From Aeromonas popoffii (lineage in GTDB: Bacteria > Pseudomonadota > Gammaproteobacteria > Enterobacterales > Aeromonadaceae), in the NCBI RefSeq assembly GCF_000820025.1, contig NZ_CDBI01000001.1, forward strand, positions 53,891 to 117,890: a DNA stretch of 64,000 nucleotides, in the 5' to 3' direction. This document shows, piece after piece, positions 12,247 through 21,471 of this stretch; the stretch's first letter is position 1, and every line of letters begins with the position of its first letter. The translations under genes and the position numbers were made by a program. The notes beneath the pieces were generated by a model that saw only the letters and a list, made by a program, of their open reading frames with translations, searched no databases and was not told the DNA's origin.

Positions 12247-13569
12247 TTACTCCCGCTCAAACAGGGCCATGGACTCCAGGTGACCCGTGTGGGGGAACAT
12301 GTCGAGCATCCCCAGACGCACCAGTCGGTAGCCCCCTTTCACCAGCACCCGACTGTCACGGGCCAGGGTGACCGGGTTACAGGAAACGTAGACCACTCGC
12401 TTGGGTGAAAGTTTCACGACGTGACCCATCACCTCCAGCGCACCGGGGCGGGCTGGATCCAGCAATACCAGATCGAACCCTTCCCGTGCCCAGGACATGC
12501 CGACTATGTCACCGCTCAAGTCCGCCTTGTAGAAACGGGCGTTGTCGATGCCGTTGCGACGGGCGTTCTCCTCGGCGCGGGCCACCATGGCCAGATCCCC
12601 TTCCACTCCCACTACTTCGCGGGCCTGACGGGCCAGTGGCAGGGTGAAGTTGCCGATGCCGCAGAACAGATCCAGCACCTTGTCATCCTTGCTTGCCCCG
12701 AGCCATGCCAACGCTTGGGTCACCATGCGCTGGTTGATGGGGCCATTGACCTGAATGAAGTCACCGGGAGCAAATGCAAGAGACAGGCCATCAAGTGAGT
12801 AGGATGGCTGGAATACGTGGTGCAACGGCTCGATGCGTTCATCGGCAGCCTGCAGATAGAGGTCTATCCCCTGTGCCTTCGCAAACGCCACCAGCAGGGC
12901 GAGATCCGCCTCGTTGGGGCGACCCGTATGGCGCAGCAGCATCATGATCCCCTGCTCGGCCTGAATGAGTTCGGCATGGCCCAGCTCACGCTGGCTCTTG
13001 AGGCGATTGAGACACTCGCGCAGCGGCGCTATGAGCGCAGAGAGCGGCTCGGCCAGCACGGGACACCCCTCAATCTCCACCAGATCATTGGATTGGCGAC
13101 GACGAAAACCGACCCGGGTGCAGCGGCCATTCTTGTCAAACTTGATGGCCAGCCGGCAGACCCGGCGGTAGGCACGAGACTCCCCTGTCAACACTGGCTC
13201 CAGCGCTGGCGCCTTGATCTGCCCCAATCGCTCGAACAGGCTGACCAGCCCGGCCTCTTTGGTGGCCTGCTGATCAGCCTCGCCAAGATGCTGGGCATTG
13301 CAACCGCCACACTCGCGGTAGTGGCCGCAGAAGGGGGCGATGCGATTGGCCGCCGGGGTCACCACCTGTTGCAACGCGGCATGGGCATACTGCTTCTTGT
13401 CTTCGAGGATGCGGGCCTTGACCTGCTCACCGGGCAGCCCCCCTTCGATGAAGATCGCCTTGCCCTGATGACGGCCGATACCGACGCAGTGGTGATCCAG
13501 GCTGTCTACCGTAAATTCAATACGTTGGGGCTGGGTGGATTTCTTTTGGGGTTTGAAAAACTGGGCCAT
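12247..13569 (-). CDS. rlmD: 23S rRNA (uracil(1939)-C(5))-methyltransferase RlmD
   Basis: SAM-dependent methylation of U1939 in 23S rRNA. The 440 residues show an N-terminal TRAM domain, the iron-sulfur cysteine pattern CGHYRECGGC, the SAM-binding LDLFCGIGNF motif, and the catalytic cysteine in YVSCNPVTLARD. It is divergent from barA, as in enterobacteria. The protein ends SMALFERE; a degenerate copy of this end lies just downstream. Confidence 0.96.
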   Translation of the reverse strand: MAQFFKPQKKSTQPQRIEFTVDSLDHHCVGIGRHQGKAIFIEGGLPGEQVKARILEDKKQYAHAALQQVVTPAANRIAPFCGHYRECGGCNAQHLGEADQQATKEAGLVSLFERLGQIKAPALEPVLTGESRAYRRVCRLAIKFDKNGRCTRVGFRRRQSNDLVEIEGCPVLAEPLSALIAPLRECLNRLKSQRELGHAELIQAEQGIMMLLRHTGRPNEADLALLVAFAKAQGIDLYLQAADERIEPLHHVFQPSYSLDGLSLAFAPGDFIQVNGPINQRMVTQALAWLGASKDDKVLDLFCGIGNFTLPLARQAREVVGVEGDLAMVARAEENARRNGIDNARFYKADLSGDIVGMSWAREGFDLVLLDPARPGALEVMGHVVKLSPKRVVYVSCNPVTLARDSRVLVKGGYRLVRLGMLDMFPHTGHLESMALFERE

Positions 13570-13645
13570 AAAACTTGGTGCCTATAGGTGGCTATGTCAT
13601 GATTGTGGAATCTGCAGCAGGCTATTGTCCCACAAGAATAATAGT

Positions 13646-13726
13646 ATGACCAAATCCGGCCTGCGGGCCCGCCCACTGTCGTGTACCCTCTTGCCCACCC
13701 TGCTCATCGGGGGATCATTCCCATGA
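13646..13726 (+). pseudogene. Diverged 5'-end copy of barA (26-codon stub / upstream ORF)
   Basis: An open frame of 26 codons begins MTK-S-GLRAR and contains LPTL-L-IGG, matching 17 of the first 23 residues of the BarA protein that starts 77 bp later. Eight of its fourteen codon differences are synonymous by hand count. Its TGA overlaps the barA ATG (ATGA). The GGGGGA that serves as barA's Shine-Dalgarno is made of the stub's Gly-Gly codons. Its own ribosome site is weak. It is the same architecture as the ispF stub. Confidence 0.85.
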
Positions 13727-16434
13727 CCAAGTACGGCCTTCGAGCCCGTGTGCTGGCCTTTACCATATTGCCGACCCTGATCATTGGCGGCCTGATGGCC
13801 GGTTATTTTACCTTCCATCGCTACCAACAGCTGGAAAACAACCTGATCGATCAGGGCATCAACATCATAGAGCCGCTGGCCATTGCCAGTGAATACGGCA
13901 TGACCCAACACAGCCGGGAATCGCTCAAGCGGCTGATTGGCCTGACCCACCGCAAAAACTCACCGTTCATCAAGTCCATCGCCGTCTTCACCCAGGACAA
14001 CCAGCTGTTTGTGACGTCCAACTATCACAGGGACTTCACCCGACTGCGGCTGCCCGATGGCAGCAAGATCCCCGAGCTGACCAGCGTCACCCTGTACGGT
14101 GACGACATCATATTGCGCACCCCGATCCAGGCCGAAACCAGCATGGATGGCTTCCCGCTGCCCAGCGATGTGGAACCGCCCATGATCGGCTACATCTCCA
14201 TGCAGATGACCACCGACAGGGCCATGATACTGCAGTATCGCGATACCTTCTTTGCGGTGATCGTGGTGCTCATCGGGGTCGCCTTCAGCACCCTGTTTGG
14301 CTTTAGGCTGGTCAAGAGCGTGACCCAGCCCATCACCGACATGGTGCAGGCGGTGCACAAGATCAGGGAGGGGCGGCTCGACACCCGGGTCAGCGGCCAG
14401 CTCACCGGCGAGCTGGACATGCTGAAAAACGGCATCAACGCCATGGCCAAGGCGCTCTCGGAATATCACGAGGAGATGCAGCAGAACATCGATCAGGCGA
14501 CCTCGGATCTGCGGGAGACACTTGAACAAATAGAGATCCAGAACGTCGAGCTCGACATGGCGAAGAAACGGGCGCAGGAGGCGGCGCGGGTCAAGTCCGA
14601 GTTCCTGGCCAACATGTCCCACGAGCTGCGTACCCCGCTCAACGGCGTCATCGGCTTCACCCGCCAGCTGCTCAAGACGCCGCTGACCCCGAGCCAGACC
14701 GACTACATGCAGACCATAGAAAAGTCGGCCCGCAACCTGCTCGGCATCATCAACGACATTCTCGACTTCTCCAAACTGGAGGCGGGTAAGCTGCAGCTGG
14801 AACATATCCCGTTCAGCCTGCGCGACACCCTCAACGAGACCATGCACCTGCTCGGTCCCAGCGCCCACGACAAACAACTCGAACTCTCCCTGCAGGTGGA
14901 TGCCGAGGTGCCGGACTACCTCACCGGCGACCCCATGCGCCTGCAGCAGGTGCTGACCAACCTCACCGGCAACGCCATCAAGTTCACCGAGCGCGGCAAC
15001 GTGGACGTGCGCATCGAGCAGACCGGGTCCAGCAACGGTAACAAGGTGCGGCTCAACGTGCTGATCCGCGATACCGGCATCGGTATCTCGGAAGAGCAGC
15101 AACGCCAGCTGTTTCAGGCCTTCAACCAGGCCGACTCCTCCATCTCGCGTCGCTATGGCGGCACTGGCCTGGGTCTGGTCATCACCCAGAAGCTGGTGCA
15201 GCAGATGGGGGGGCAGATCCGTTTCGAATCCGAGTTTGGCAAAGGCTCCGTCTTCTCCTTCAGCCTGGACATCGACGTCTCTCCCCTGCCCCAGACCGAC
15301 AAGCTGCCGCTGGATCGTATCCAGGGCAAACGGGTCTGGCTGCTGGAGCCGGACCCCTTCAGCCACTCCTCCCTCTGCGCCCTGCTGGCGGAGTGGCAGC
15401 TGGATGTGCAGTCGCTCGCCATCGACACCATCTGGCCCGAAATGAGCAACCAGGACATGGTGATCATCGGCAGCAGCACACTGCACACCCCGCAGCAAGT
15501 GATCGCCCGCCTCGACGGGCTGGACGGCCAGCAGAACACCATAGTGCTGCTCAGCAGCCACGAGCCCTCACTCTATGACGCCATGCTGGCCCATGGCGCC
15601 CAGCACTGCCTCTCCAAACCCACGAACCACCGCAAGCTGCTGCACGCCCTGCTCTCCCCTGAGCCAGCCAAGAGCGCGCCGCTGCCTGCCCCCACCCCGC
15701 GCAGCGTGCAGGCGATCAAGGTGCTGGCGGTGGACGACAATGCGGCCAACCTCAAGCTGATCGCCGCCATGCTCAAGGAGATGGTGAGCCAGGTGGTGGT
15801 CTGCAAGAATGGCAAGGAGGCTGTCAGACTGGCCCAGAGCCAGCCATTCGATATCATCTTCATGGATATACAGATGCCGATCATGGATGGCATCAGCGCC
15901 ACCCAGGCGATCCGCAGCCAGTCCCTCAATACTGAGACGCCGATCGTGGCGGTGACCGCCCACGCCATTCCCGGCGAGCGGGAGAGGTTGATCAGGCAAG
16001 GGATGGATGACTATCTGGCCAAGCCCATCGACGAGAGCATGCTGGCCCAGCTCATCACCGACTTCGCCCATCGTCGCCACCAGAACCACGCGGACCAGCA
16101 GATAGACTGGTCCCTGGCGGTGCGCCAGGCCGCTGGCAAGCCGGATCTCGCCAAAGAGATGCTGACCATGCTGATGGCCAGTTTCGACGAGGTGGATCCC
16201 GTGCTGGAGGCGGCCCTTACCGGTCAGGTGGAGGATGCCGAGGTGCTGGCCCAGCTGCATCGCCTCAACGGTGGCTGCGCCTATTCCGGGGTACCTGGTC
16301 TGCAACGGCTGCTCTCCCAGCTGGAGCAGCAGCTACGCGACGGGGTGCCGGTCAGCGAGCTGGAACCCGAATTGCTGGAATTGCAGGATGCGATGGAGCA
16401 GGTGCGCCAGGAGGCGCCAGACTACCTCGCCTGA
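13723..16434 (+). CDS. barA: Hybrid sensor histidine kinase BarA
   Basis: Membrane sensor of the BarA-UvrY/GacS-GacA system, which drives Csr small RNAs. In the 903 residues: TM1 near 8-30, a periplasmic sensor, TM2 near 175-195, HAMP, HisKA with His300 in NMSHELRT, HATPase, a degenerate middle receiver, a true receiver with Asp715 (FMDIQMP) and an HPt domain with His846 (LHRLNGG). The start at 13723 gives MTKYGLRARVLAFTILP, the family N-terminus. Translation may be coupled to the overlapping upstream stub. Confidence 0.95.
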   Translation: MTKYGLRARVLAFTILPTLIIGGLMAGYFTFHRYQQLENNLIDQGINIIEPLAIASEYGMTQHSRESLKRLIGLTHRKNSPFIKSIAVFTQDNQLFVTSNYHRDFTRLRLPDGSKIPELTSVTLYGDDIILRTPIQAETSMDGFPLPSDVEPPMIGYISMQMTTDRAMILQYRDTFFAVIVVLIGVAFSTLFGFRLVKSVTQPITDMVQAVHKIREGRLDTRVSGQLTGELDMLKNGINAMAKALSEYHEEMQQNIDQATSDLRETLEQIEIQNVELDMAKKRAQEAARVKSEFLANMSHELRTPLNGVIGFTRQLLKTPLTPSQTDYMQTIEKSARNLLGIINDILDFSKLEAGKLQLEHIPFSLRDTLNETMHLLGPSAHDKQLELSLQVDAEVPDYLTGDPMRLQQVLTNLTGNAIKFTERGNVDVRIEQTGSSNGNKVRLNVLIRDTGIGISEEQQRQLFQAFNQADSSISRRYGGTGLGLVITQKLVQQMGGQIRFESEFGKGSVFSFSLDIDVSPLPQTDKLPLDRIQGKRVWLLEPDPFSHSSLCALLAEWQLDVQSLAIDTIWPEMSNQDMVIIGSSTLHTPQQVIARLDGLDGQQNTIVLLSSHEPSLYDAMLAHGAQHCLSKPTNHRKLLHALLSPEPAKSAPLPAPTPRSVQAIKVLAVDDNAANLKLIAAMLKEMVSQVVVCKNGKEAVRLAQSQPFDIIFMDIQMPIMDGISATQAIRSQSLNTETPIVAVTAHAIPGERERLIRQGMDDYLAKPIDESMLAQLITDFAHRRHQNHADQQIDWSLAVRQAAGKPDLAKEMLTMLMASFDEVDPVLEAALTGQVEDAEVLAQLHRLNGGCAYSGVPGLQRLLSQLEQQLRDGVPVSELEPELLELQDAMEQVRQEAPDYLA

Positions 16435-16501
16435 ATGAGCGGGATTCAGGGCGGCTCGCCATTGGCAGCAACCCCTAGCCCCCTTCTCCTGCCAGGGCCA
16501 A

Positions 16502-16523
16502 CCCCGCTTTTTCTGACGCGGGG
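16502..16523 (+). terminator. Weak terminator-like hairpin after barA
   Basis: CCCCGC/GCGGGG with a 10-base loop lies in the 131-bp gap between barA and yehS. No T-run follows, so termination is uncertain. Confidence 0.35.
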
Positions 16524-16565
16524 CGCGCCAGATGATAAAGTTGCGCCGTTTCTACAGGAGTCAAC

Positions 16566-17045
16566 ATGACCAACAACGATATTCTGCGCCGTCTGCGCTA
16601 CGCCCTCACCATCAGTAACGATCAGATGGTCGAGATGTTTGCCAAAGGCAACCTGACGGTCACTCACGCCCAGCTGCACAGCTGGCTGATGAAAGAAGCG
16701 GCTGAAGGGGAAGAGCAAGAAGCAGGCTATGTCGCCTGTCCCGATGCGGCCCTGAGCCAATTCCTCGACGGCTTCATCATAGCGCGCCGCGGTGTGCGGG
16801 AAGATGCCCCAGCCCAGGTGATCCCGAACCGGATCAACAACAACATGATACTGCGCAAGCTGCGCATCGGCCTCAACTACAAGGAAGAGGACATGCTCGG
16901 CACCCTCAAGCTCGCCGACTTCAACCTCTCCAAGTCCGAACTGAGTGCCCTATTCCGCGCCAAGGATCACAAGCACTACCAGGATTGCGGGGATCAGATC
17001 CTGCGCAACTTCCTCATCGGCCTCACCGCCAAGTACCGCGCCTGA
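16566..17045 (+). CDS. yehS: YehS-like DUF1456 protein
   Basis: A 159-residue cytoplasmic protein of the DUF1456 family, made of two similar halves: NNDILRRLRYALTISNDQM near the N-terminus and NNMILRKLRIGLNYKEEDM from about residue 95. No function is established. A good AGGAG precedes the ATG. It stands alone between barA and the amidase gene on the same strand. Confidence 0.85.
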   Translation: MTNNDILRRLRYALTISNDQMVEMFAKGNLTVTHAQLHSWLMKEAAEGEEQEAGYVACPDAALSQFLDGFIIARRGVREDAPAQVIPNRINNNMILRKLRIGLNYKEEDMLGTLKLADFNLSKSELSALFRAKDHKHYQDCGDQILRNFLIGLTAKYRA

Positions 17046-17063
17046 GTCATGGGCCAGCGTATC

Positions 17064-17101
17064 CGCTCACTGTCAGCCCGCCTCTCGCTGGCCAGTGAGC
17101 G
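17064..17101 (+). other. Hairpin between yehS and the amidase gene
   Basis: CGCTCACTG and CAGTGAGCG are perfect 9-bp arms around a 20-base loop in the 99-bp gap. No T-run follows. It could be a weak terminator for yehS or a leader structure for the amidase gene. Confidence 0.4.
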
Positions 17102-17144
17102 ACGCTGGCCGTCGTGCCTTCTCAAGCCGAACCCGAACAGGGCC

Positions 17145-17975
17145 ATGTGGCTGCAGCTATGGTCACTCTGCCTCATACTGCTGCTGAGCGCCTGCCAGCC
17201 TGCCCCCTATCAGCTCTCTTCCCGTTATCCCAGCGCCAGCCAGAATGAACGCATCGCCTTCCTGATCCTGCACTACACGGATGAGGACGACGCCCACTCC
17301 CTGCGCCTGCTGACCGAGGCGGCCCATCAGGTGAGCGCCCACTACCTGATCCCCCGCGACACGGATCAGACGCCGCTGCCCGTCTACCAGCTGGTGCCCG
17401 ACAGCCAGCGCGCCTGGCATGCGGGTCGCAGTCGCTGGCACCAGTATGCGGGGCTCAACGCCAGCTCCCTCGGCATCGAAATCGTCAACCTGGGCTATCC
17501 GCCGGAAGATGAGCTGCTACCCGCCCACCTGCGGCGCTGGCAGCCTTACACCCAGGCGCAGATCGCCGCCATCGGCGCCCTGACTCAGAAGCTGGTGCAA
17601 CGCTACCGGATACCGCCAACCCAGGTGCTGGCCCACAGCGATGTTGCCCCCGAGCGCAAGCAGGATCCCGGCCCCCACTTCCCCTGGCGCGAGCTCGCCC
17701 TGCACTACGGGGTCGGCGCCTGGCCCGACGAGGCCAGAGTCACGGCCCTGCGCCAACAGCAGGCCCCCGCCTGGGATGCCCTCACCTGGCAGCAGCAACT
17801 CGCCCGTTACGGCTATGGGGTCGCCCCAAGCGGCGCCTGGGATGAACAGAGCCGCGCCGCCCTGCGCGCCTTCCAGCTCCATTTCCGTCCCGCCCTGGTC
17901 AGCGGCGAGCCCGACGAGCATAGCCAGGCCATCCTCACCGCCCTGCTGGAACGTTACTTCCCCGAGCCTGACTGA
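17145..17975 (+). CDS. Lipoprotein N-acetylmuramoyl-L-alanine amidase, AmiD-like
   Basis: Zinc amidase that cleaves the stem peptide from muramic acid. I start at MWLQLW, which gives a lipoprotein signal with lipobox LLSAC; an upstream in-frame ATG at 17049 would bury it. The 276 residues contain an Amidase_2 domain with the zinc ligands in ILHYTD and in HSDVAPERKQDPG, then a C-terminal peptidoglycan-binding domain (about 205-270). AmiD of E. coli has the same order and is an outer-membrane lipoprotein. Confidence 0.88.
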   Translation: MWLQLWSLCLILLLSACQPAPYQLSSRYPSASQNERIAFLILHYTDEDDAHSLRLLTEAAHQVSAHYLIPRDTDQTPLPVYQLVPDSQRAWHAGRSRWHQYAGLNASSLGIEIVNLGYPPEDELLPAHLRRWQPYTQAQIAAIGALTQKLVQRYRIPPTQVLAHSDVAPERKQDPGPHFPWRELALHYGVGAWPDEARVTALRQQQAPAWDALTWQQQLARYGYGVAPSGAWDEQSRAALRAFQLHFRPALVSGEPDEHSQAILTALLERYFPEPD

Positions 17976-18006
17976 GCGCATCTGCTGACAATGAACGAGG
18001 GATGCC

Positions 18007-18126
18007 ATGCAGGCCTGCCTCGCTGCCCACCCGGATGCCAGCGATCAGCACCAGTATCTGGTGCCCGCTATGGAGGAAGTGCTCGCCGCCAAGATCCGCA
18101 TATGCATGAGCGGCGGCAGACTCTGA
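18007..18126 (+). CDS. Possible 39-residue ORF of unknown nature
   Basis: A short frame downstream of the amidase gene begins MQACLAAHPD and ends with a Gly-Gly-Arg-Leu tail. A weak GAGGG purine stretch precedes the ATG. I do not recognise a family. It may be the tail of a decayed gene or chance, since GC-rich DNA often has such frames. The surrounding 277-bp gap otherwise holds only the pdxJ terminator. Confidence 0.2.
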   Translation: MQACLAAHPDASDQHQYLVPAMEEVLAAKIRICMSGGRL

Positions 18127-18190
18127 TCATCACGGGGTGACGCGCACGTCTGGCTGACACCTCCCCCTGCACCTGTTCCGCTTTGCAATC

Positions 18191-18212
18191 AAAAGGGACG
18201 CCATGGCGTCCC
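18191..18212 (-). terminator. Terminator at the end of the recO-pdxJ end of the operon
   Basis: The perfect 18-bp palindrome GGGACGCCATGGCGTCCC is followed on the minus strand by TTTT. It is 41 bp after the pdxJ stop. It may also act on + strand transcripts from the amidase gene. Confidence 0.75.
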
Positions 18213-18252
18213 TGTTTGTTCGTCTCTCGCTGTGTGCAACACCGCCGGGCGG

Positions 18253-18990
18253 TCAGATCCCCTGACGGGCTTCCTGCATCAGCAGGCGCATGTCGCTCAC
18301 CGCCTTGCTCAGGCCGTCGAAGGCGGCACGGCCTATGATGGCGTGGCCGATGTTGAGCTCATAGAGCTCGGGGATAGCGGCGATGGCCTTGACGTTATGG
18401 TAGTGCAGACCGTGACCGGCATTGACCTTCAAGCCTTTGCCAGCAGCATAGGAGGCGCCGGCGGCAATGCGCTTGAACTCGGCGTTGCGCTCGGCATCCG
18501 TGGTGGCATCGGCGTAACGGCCGGTGTGGATCTCGATGAAGGGAGCGCCACTGTCGGCGGCCGCGTCGATCTGGTGCGGGTCGGCATCGATGAACAGCGA
18601 CACCTGGGCGCCGACGGCCGAGAGGCGCGTCACCGCATCCATTATTTTGTCGAGCTGACCGGCCACGTCCAGACCACCCTCTGTGGTTACCTCGGTACGC
18701 TTCTCCGGCACCAGGCAGACGAAGTGCGGCTTGATGCGACAGGCGATGCCGATCATCTCCTCGGTCACCGCCATCTCCAGGTTCATCCTGGTCTGTATGG
18801 TCTGGCGCAACACCTCAACATCACGGTCCGTGATGTGGCGACGGTCTTCCCGCAGGTGGACAGTAATGCCATCGGCACCGGCCTGCTCGGCCACGAAGGC
18901 GGCCTGCACCGGATCCGGATACTGGGTGCCACGGGCATTACGCAGGGTGGCGATATGATCGATGTTCACACCCAGATAGATTTCGCTCAT
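18253..18990 (-). CDS. pdxJ: Pyridoxine 5'-phosphate synthase
   Basis: Condenses 1-deoxyxylulose 5-phosphate with 3-amino-2-oxopropyl phosphate to give PNP, the ring-closing step of DXP-dependent vitamin B6 synthesis. The 245 residues from [21 protein letters not shown] form a TIM barrel, complete. An AAGGAG site precedes this start; the longer frame from 19014 is not needed. recO lies upstream across a palindrome-rich 140-bp gap. Confidence 0.97.
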   Translation of the reverse strand: MSEIYLGVNIDHIATLRNARGTQYPDPVQAAFVAEQAGADGITVHLREDRRHITDRDVEVLRQTIQTRMNLEMAVTEEMIGIACRIKPHFVCLVPEKRTEVTTEGGLDVAGQLDKIMDAVTRLSAVGAQVSLFIDADPHQIDAAADSGAPFIEIHTGRYADATTDAERNAEFKRIAAGASYAAGKGLKVNAGHGLHYHNVKAIAAIPELYELNIGHAIIGRAAFDGLSKAVSDMRLLMQEARQGI

Positions 18991-19024
18991 TGATGACTCC
19001 TTGAAACACTTCATCTGTTGACTG

Positions 19025-19124
19025 CGCGGCTACCGCGCGAATATCCGTATATCAGCCCGTAGGTTCGATTAGCGCAGCGTAATCGGACGTAGGTAACATT
19101 CTTACCGTGTCGGGTAACGCCGCA
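19025..19124. repeat. Cluster of REP-like palindromes between pdxJ and recO
   Basis: Several small inverted repeats follow each other. They are CGCGG/CCGCG (19025-19037), CGATTA-GCGCAGCG-TAATCG (19066-19085) flanked by a direct CGTAGGT repeat (19058 and 19088), GGTAA/TTACC (19091-19105), and one arm of a stem that reaches into recO. The GCGCAGCG core between inverted arms resembles interspersed extragenic palindromes of many proteobacteria. Copy number in the genome cannot be judged from one window. Confidence 0.6.
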
Positions 19125-19153
19125 GAGCGGTTAACCCAAGCTATTGCGGCGTT
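19116..19153 (-). terminator. Inverted repeat spanning the recO stop codon
   Basis: AACGCCGCA (19116-19124) pairs perfectly with TGCGGCGTT (19145-19153) across 20 bases that include the recO TAA. On the minus strand the stem begins inside the last recO codons, so folding could affect termination or mRNA stability. No T-run follows. Confidence 0.45.
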
Positions 19154-19838
19154 TTAAAAACAGCTCCCGGCTCTTTAACTGACGCTTACCCAGATAGGGT
19201 TGCAGCGCCAGTCGGCTGAAACGTTTGGCCGCCTGCAGCAAGGGAGGGGTATCGAAACGTCCCTCGGCGAAGGCCAGCAGGTGGGCACCGAGGAACAGGG
19301 TACGGGGATCCGGCGCCCGCTCGCAAGCGACAAAGCCCAATTCGCGCTCGAAGCCGTAGAGCAGCTCGGGCTGGATCGCGGACTCGTCGTCGGCGGCGTA
19401 TTCGAAGTCCACCGCATAGCCAAGCGCCTGCAACAGCAGGAACTCGAAGCGGCGCAGCGGCAACTCAGGCGTCTCGCCATCCGCCAGCGCCATCAGGGCA
19501 CGGGCATAGGCGTCAAACACCTCGGGAAAGGGGGTATGGGCTTCCAGCAGGTAGTAGACCAGCTCATTGAGGTAGAGGCCGTAGAAGAGACGATCGCCAC
19601 CGAGTCGCAATGAGTGATCCGGACATTCGACTTGGGCGAGGTTCTTGAGATCCCCCTTACCACGCCAGCTGATGGTGAGCAGGGAAAAAGGTTGAAGCAG
19701 CCCCTTCAGAGGGGAGCGTGGCCCGCGAGAACCGCGAGCCACCAGGGTAAATCGGCCACTATCCTGGGTAAACACCTCGACCAGCTGACTGGTCTCCCGA
19801 TAGGGCCGACTGTGGATGACGAAGGCTGGACTCAGCAA
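19131..19838 (-). CDS. recO: DNA repair protein RecO
   Basis: RecFOR-pathway mediator that loads RecA and anneals ssDNA. The 235 residues begin FVIHSRPYRETS near the N-terminus (OB fold) and continue into the helical C-terminal domain. The start is a TTG immediately after the era TGA, with no spacer, so it depends on coupling to era. The 3' end runs into a palindromic element that overlaps the stop codon. Confidence 0.94.
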   Translation of the reverse strand: MLSPAFVIHSRPYRETSQLVEVFTQDSGRFTLVARGSRGPRSPLKGLLQPFSLLTISWRGKGDLKNLAQVECPDHSLRLGGDRLFYGLYLNELVYYLLEAHTPFPEVFDAYARALMALADGETPELPLRRFEFLLLQALGYAVDFEYAADDESAIQPELLYGFERELGFVACERAPDPRTLFLGAHLLAFAEGRFDTPPLLQAAKRFSRLALQPYLGKRQLKSRELFLKRRNSLG

Positions 19839-20738
19839 TCAGTCATCGCCATAGCCGAGACTGCGCAGGGCGCGCTCGTCATCGGCCCAGCCCGCCTTGA
19901 CCTTGACCCACAGCTCAAGGAACACCTTGTTCTGGAACAGGCGTTCCATGTCGATGCGTGCCTCTGTGCCTATGGTCTTGATCTTCTCACCCTTGTTGCC
20001 GATGACCATCTTCTTCTGGCCATCACGCTCCACCAGGATCAGGGCATTGATGTGATAGATGCCGCTCTCTTCCACCTTGAAGCGCTCGATCTCCACGGTC
20101 ACAGAGTAAGGCAGCTCCTCACCGGTGAAACGCATCAGCTTCTCGCGGATGATCTCGGAGGCCATGAAGCGGGAAGAGCGGTCGGTCACGTAATCTTCCG
20201 GGAAGAAGAAGTTGTTCTCCGGCAGCAGATCCTTGGACCACTCGCGGATCTTCTCCACGTTGGTGCCCTTCTCGGCGCTGATGGGCAGGATATGGGAGAA
20301 CTTCATCTGCTGGCCCAGCCACTCCAGGTGGGGCAACAGGTCTTCCTTGTCCTTGACGTTGTCGATCTTGTTGACCGCCAGCACCACGGGACAAGGCAGA
20401 TGGCGCAACTTGCCGAGCACCATCTCGTCATCCTTGGTCCAGTGGGTACCGTCGACCACGAACACCACCATGGCCACGTCCCCCAGCGAACTGGTGGCGG
20501 CGCGGTTCATCAGACGGTTGATAGCCCGCTTCTCTTCGATGTGCAGACCCGGGGTATCCACATAGATGGTCTGATGGTTCTCCTCGGTGTCGATCCCCAG
20601 GATCCGGTGACGGGTGGTCTGGGGTTTCTTCGAGGTAATGCTGACCTTCTGGCCGAGCAGCTTGTTGAGCAGGGTGGACTTGCCCACGTTGGGACGGCCC
20701 ACGATGGCGACAAAGCCGCAATAAGTGGTATCTGTCAT
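19839..20738 (-). CDS. era: GTPase Era
   Basis: Ribosome-assembly GTPase that binds the 3' end of 16S rRNA. The 299 residues contain G1 [10 protein letters not shown]3 DTPGLH, G4 NKID and a C-terminal KH domain. The ATG overlaps the stop of a second, diverged rnc 3' end (ATGA), whereas the intact rnc now ends 61 bp earlier. Confidence 0.97.
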   Translation of the reverse strand: MTDTTYCGFVAIVGRPNVGKSTLLNKLLGQKVSITSKKPQTTRHRILGIDTEENHQTIYVDTPGLHIEEKRAINRLMNRAATSSLGDVAMVVFVVDGTHWTKDDEMVLGKLRHLPCPVVLAVNKIDNVKDKEDLLPHLEWLGQQMKFSHILPISAEKGTNVEKIREWSKDLLPENNFFFPEDYVTDRSSRFMASEIIREKLMRFTGEELPYSVTVEIERFKVEESGIYHINALILVERDGQKKMVIGNKGEKIKTIGTEARIDMERLFQNKVFLELWVKVKAGWADDERALRSLGYGDD

Positions 20739-20782
20739 GACAGTTTTTCCAATGCCTGTTGTGTTGAAAGACCGCGTCTTCT
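20735..20782 (-). pseudogene. Diverged second copy of the rnc 3' end
   Basis: The minus strand between rnc and era reads RR-...[12 protein letters not shown], matching the end of intact RNase III (RR-...[12 protein letters not shown]). Of the last nine codons including the stop, five are identical, three differ synonymously and one is Arg to Lys. Its TGA overlaps the era ATG. This stub therefore occupies the ancestral rnc-era overlap, and the intact rnc end sits upstream of it. Confidence 0.8.
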
Positions 20783-20799
20783 TGGATCAGCAGTAGCTG

Positions 20800-21471
20800 T
20801 CACGACAATCTTTCCAATGCTTGCTGCGCCGCAGCCTGTTCTGCCTTGCGGCGACTGGTACCAACCCCGACCAGCGGACCATCCAGGCCTTCCACGTCGC
20901 ACTGGACGGTGAACTCCTGGTTGTGGGCCTCGCCCTTGACGTTGGTCACTGTGTAGGTCGGCAGGGATTTACGGCTTCCCTGCAAAATTTCTTGCAAGCG
21001 GGTCTTGGGATCCTTCTGCTCTATGCCCGGGCGTATCTCGTCCAGACGGCTGGCATACCAGCTCAGCAGCAGCACCCGCACCCCCTCAAGATCAGTATCC
21101 AGATAGACGGCGCCAATCACCGCCTCGACCGTGTCGGCCAGAATGGATTCGCGACGGAAACCGCCGCTCTTGAGTTCGCCAGGCCCAAGGATCAAGTGAT
21201 CCCCGAGGTCAAACTCCCGGCCCAGTTCGGCCAGGGTCTTCTCGCGCACCAGGGTGGCGCGCATCCGGCTGAGGTCCCCTTCCGCCGCTTGCGGGAAGCG
21301 GTGGAACAGAGCATCGGCAATCACCAGACTCAAAATAGAGTCTCCCAAAAATTCCAGTCGCTCATTGTGACGGGAACCGGCGCTACGGTGGGTCAGCGCC
21401 CGGGTCAACAGTTCCTGATCGTGAAAGACATGCCCGAGACGGGACTGCAGTCTGTTCATTTTGATATTCAT
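20800..21471 (-). CDS. rnc: Ribonuclease III
   Basis: Double-strand-specific endonuclease for rRNA processing and mRNA control. The 223 residues carry the RNase III signature [12 protein letters not shown] and a C-terminal dsRBD ending in [18 protein letters not shown]. The start follows the lepB TAA directly; a second ATG four codons in is also possible. It ends 61 bp before era instead of overlapping it because a diverged copy of its last codons intervenes. Confidence 0.96.
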   Translation of the reverse strand: MNIKMNRLQSRLGHVFHDQELLTRALTHRSAGSRHNERLEFLGDSILSLVIADALFHRFPQAAEGDLSRMRATLVREKTLAELGREFDLGDHLILGPGELKSGGFRRESILADTVEAVIGAVYLDTDLEGVRVLLLSWYASRLDEIRPGIEQKDPKTRLQEILQGSRKSLPTYTVTNVKGEAHNQEFTVQCDVEGLDGPLVGVGTSRRKAEQAAAQQALERLS

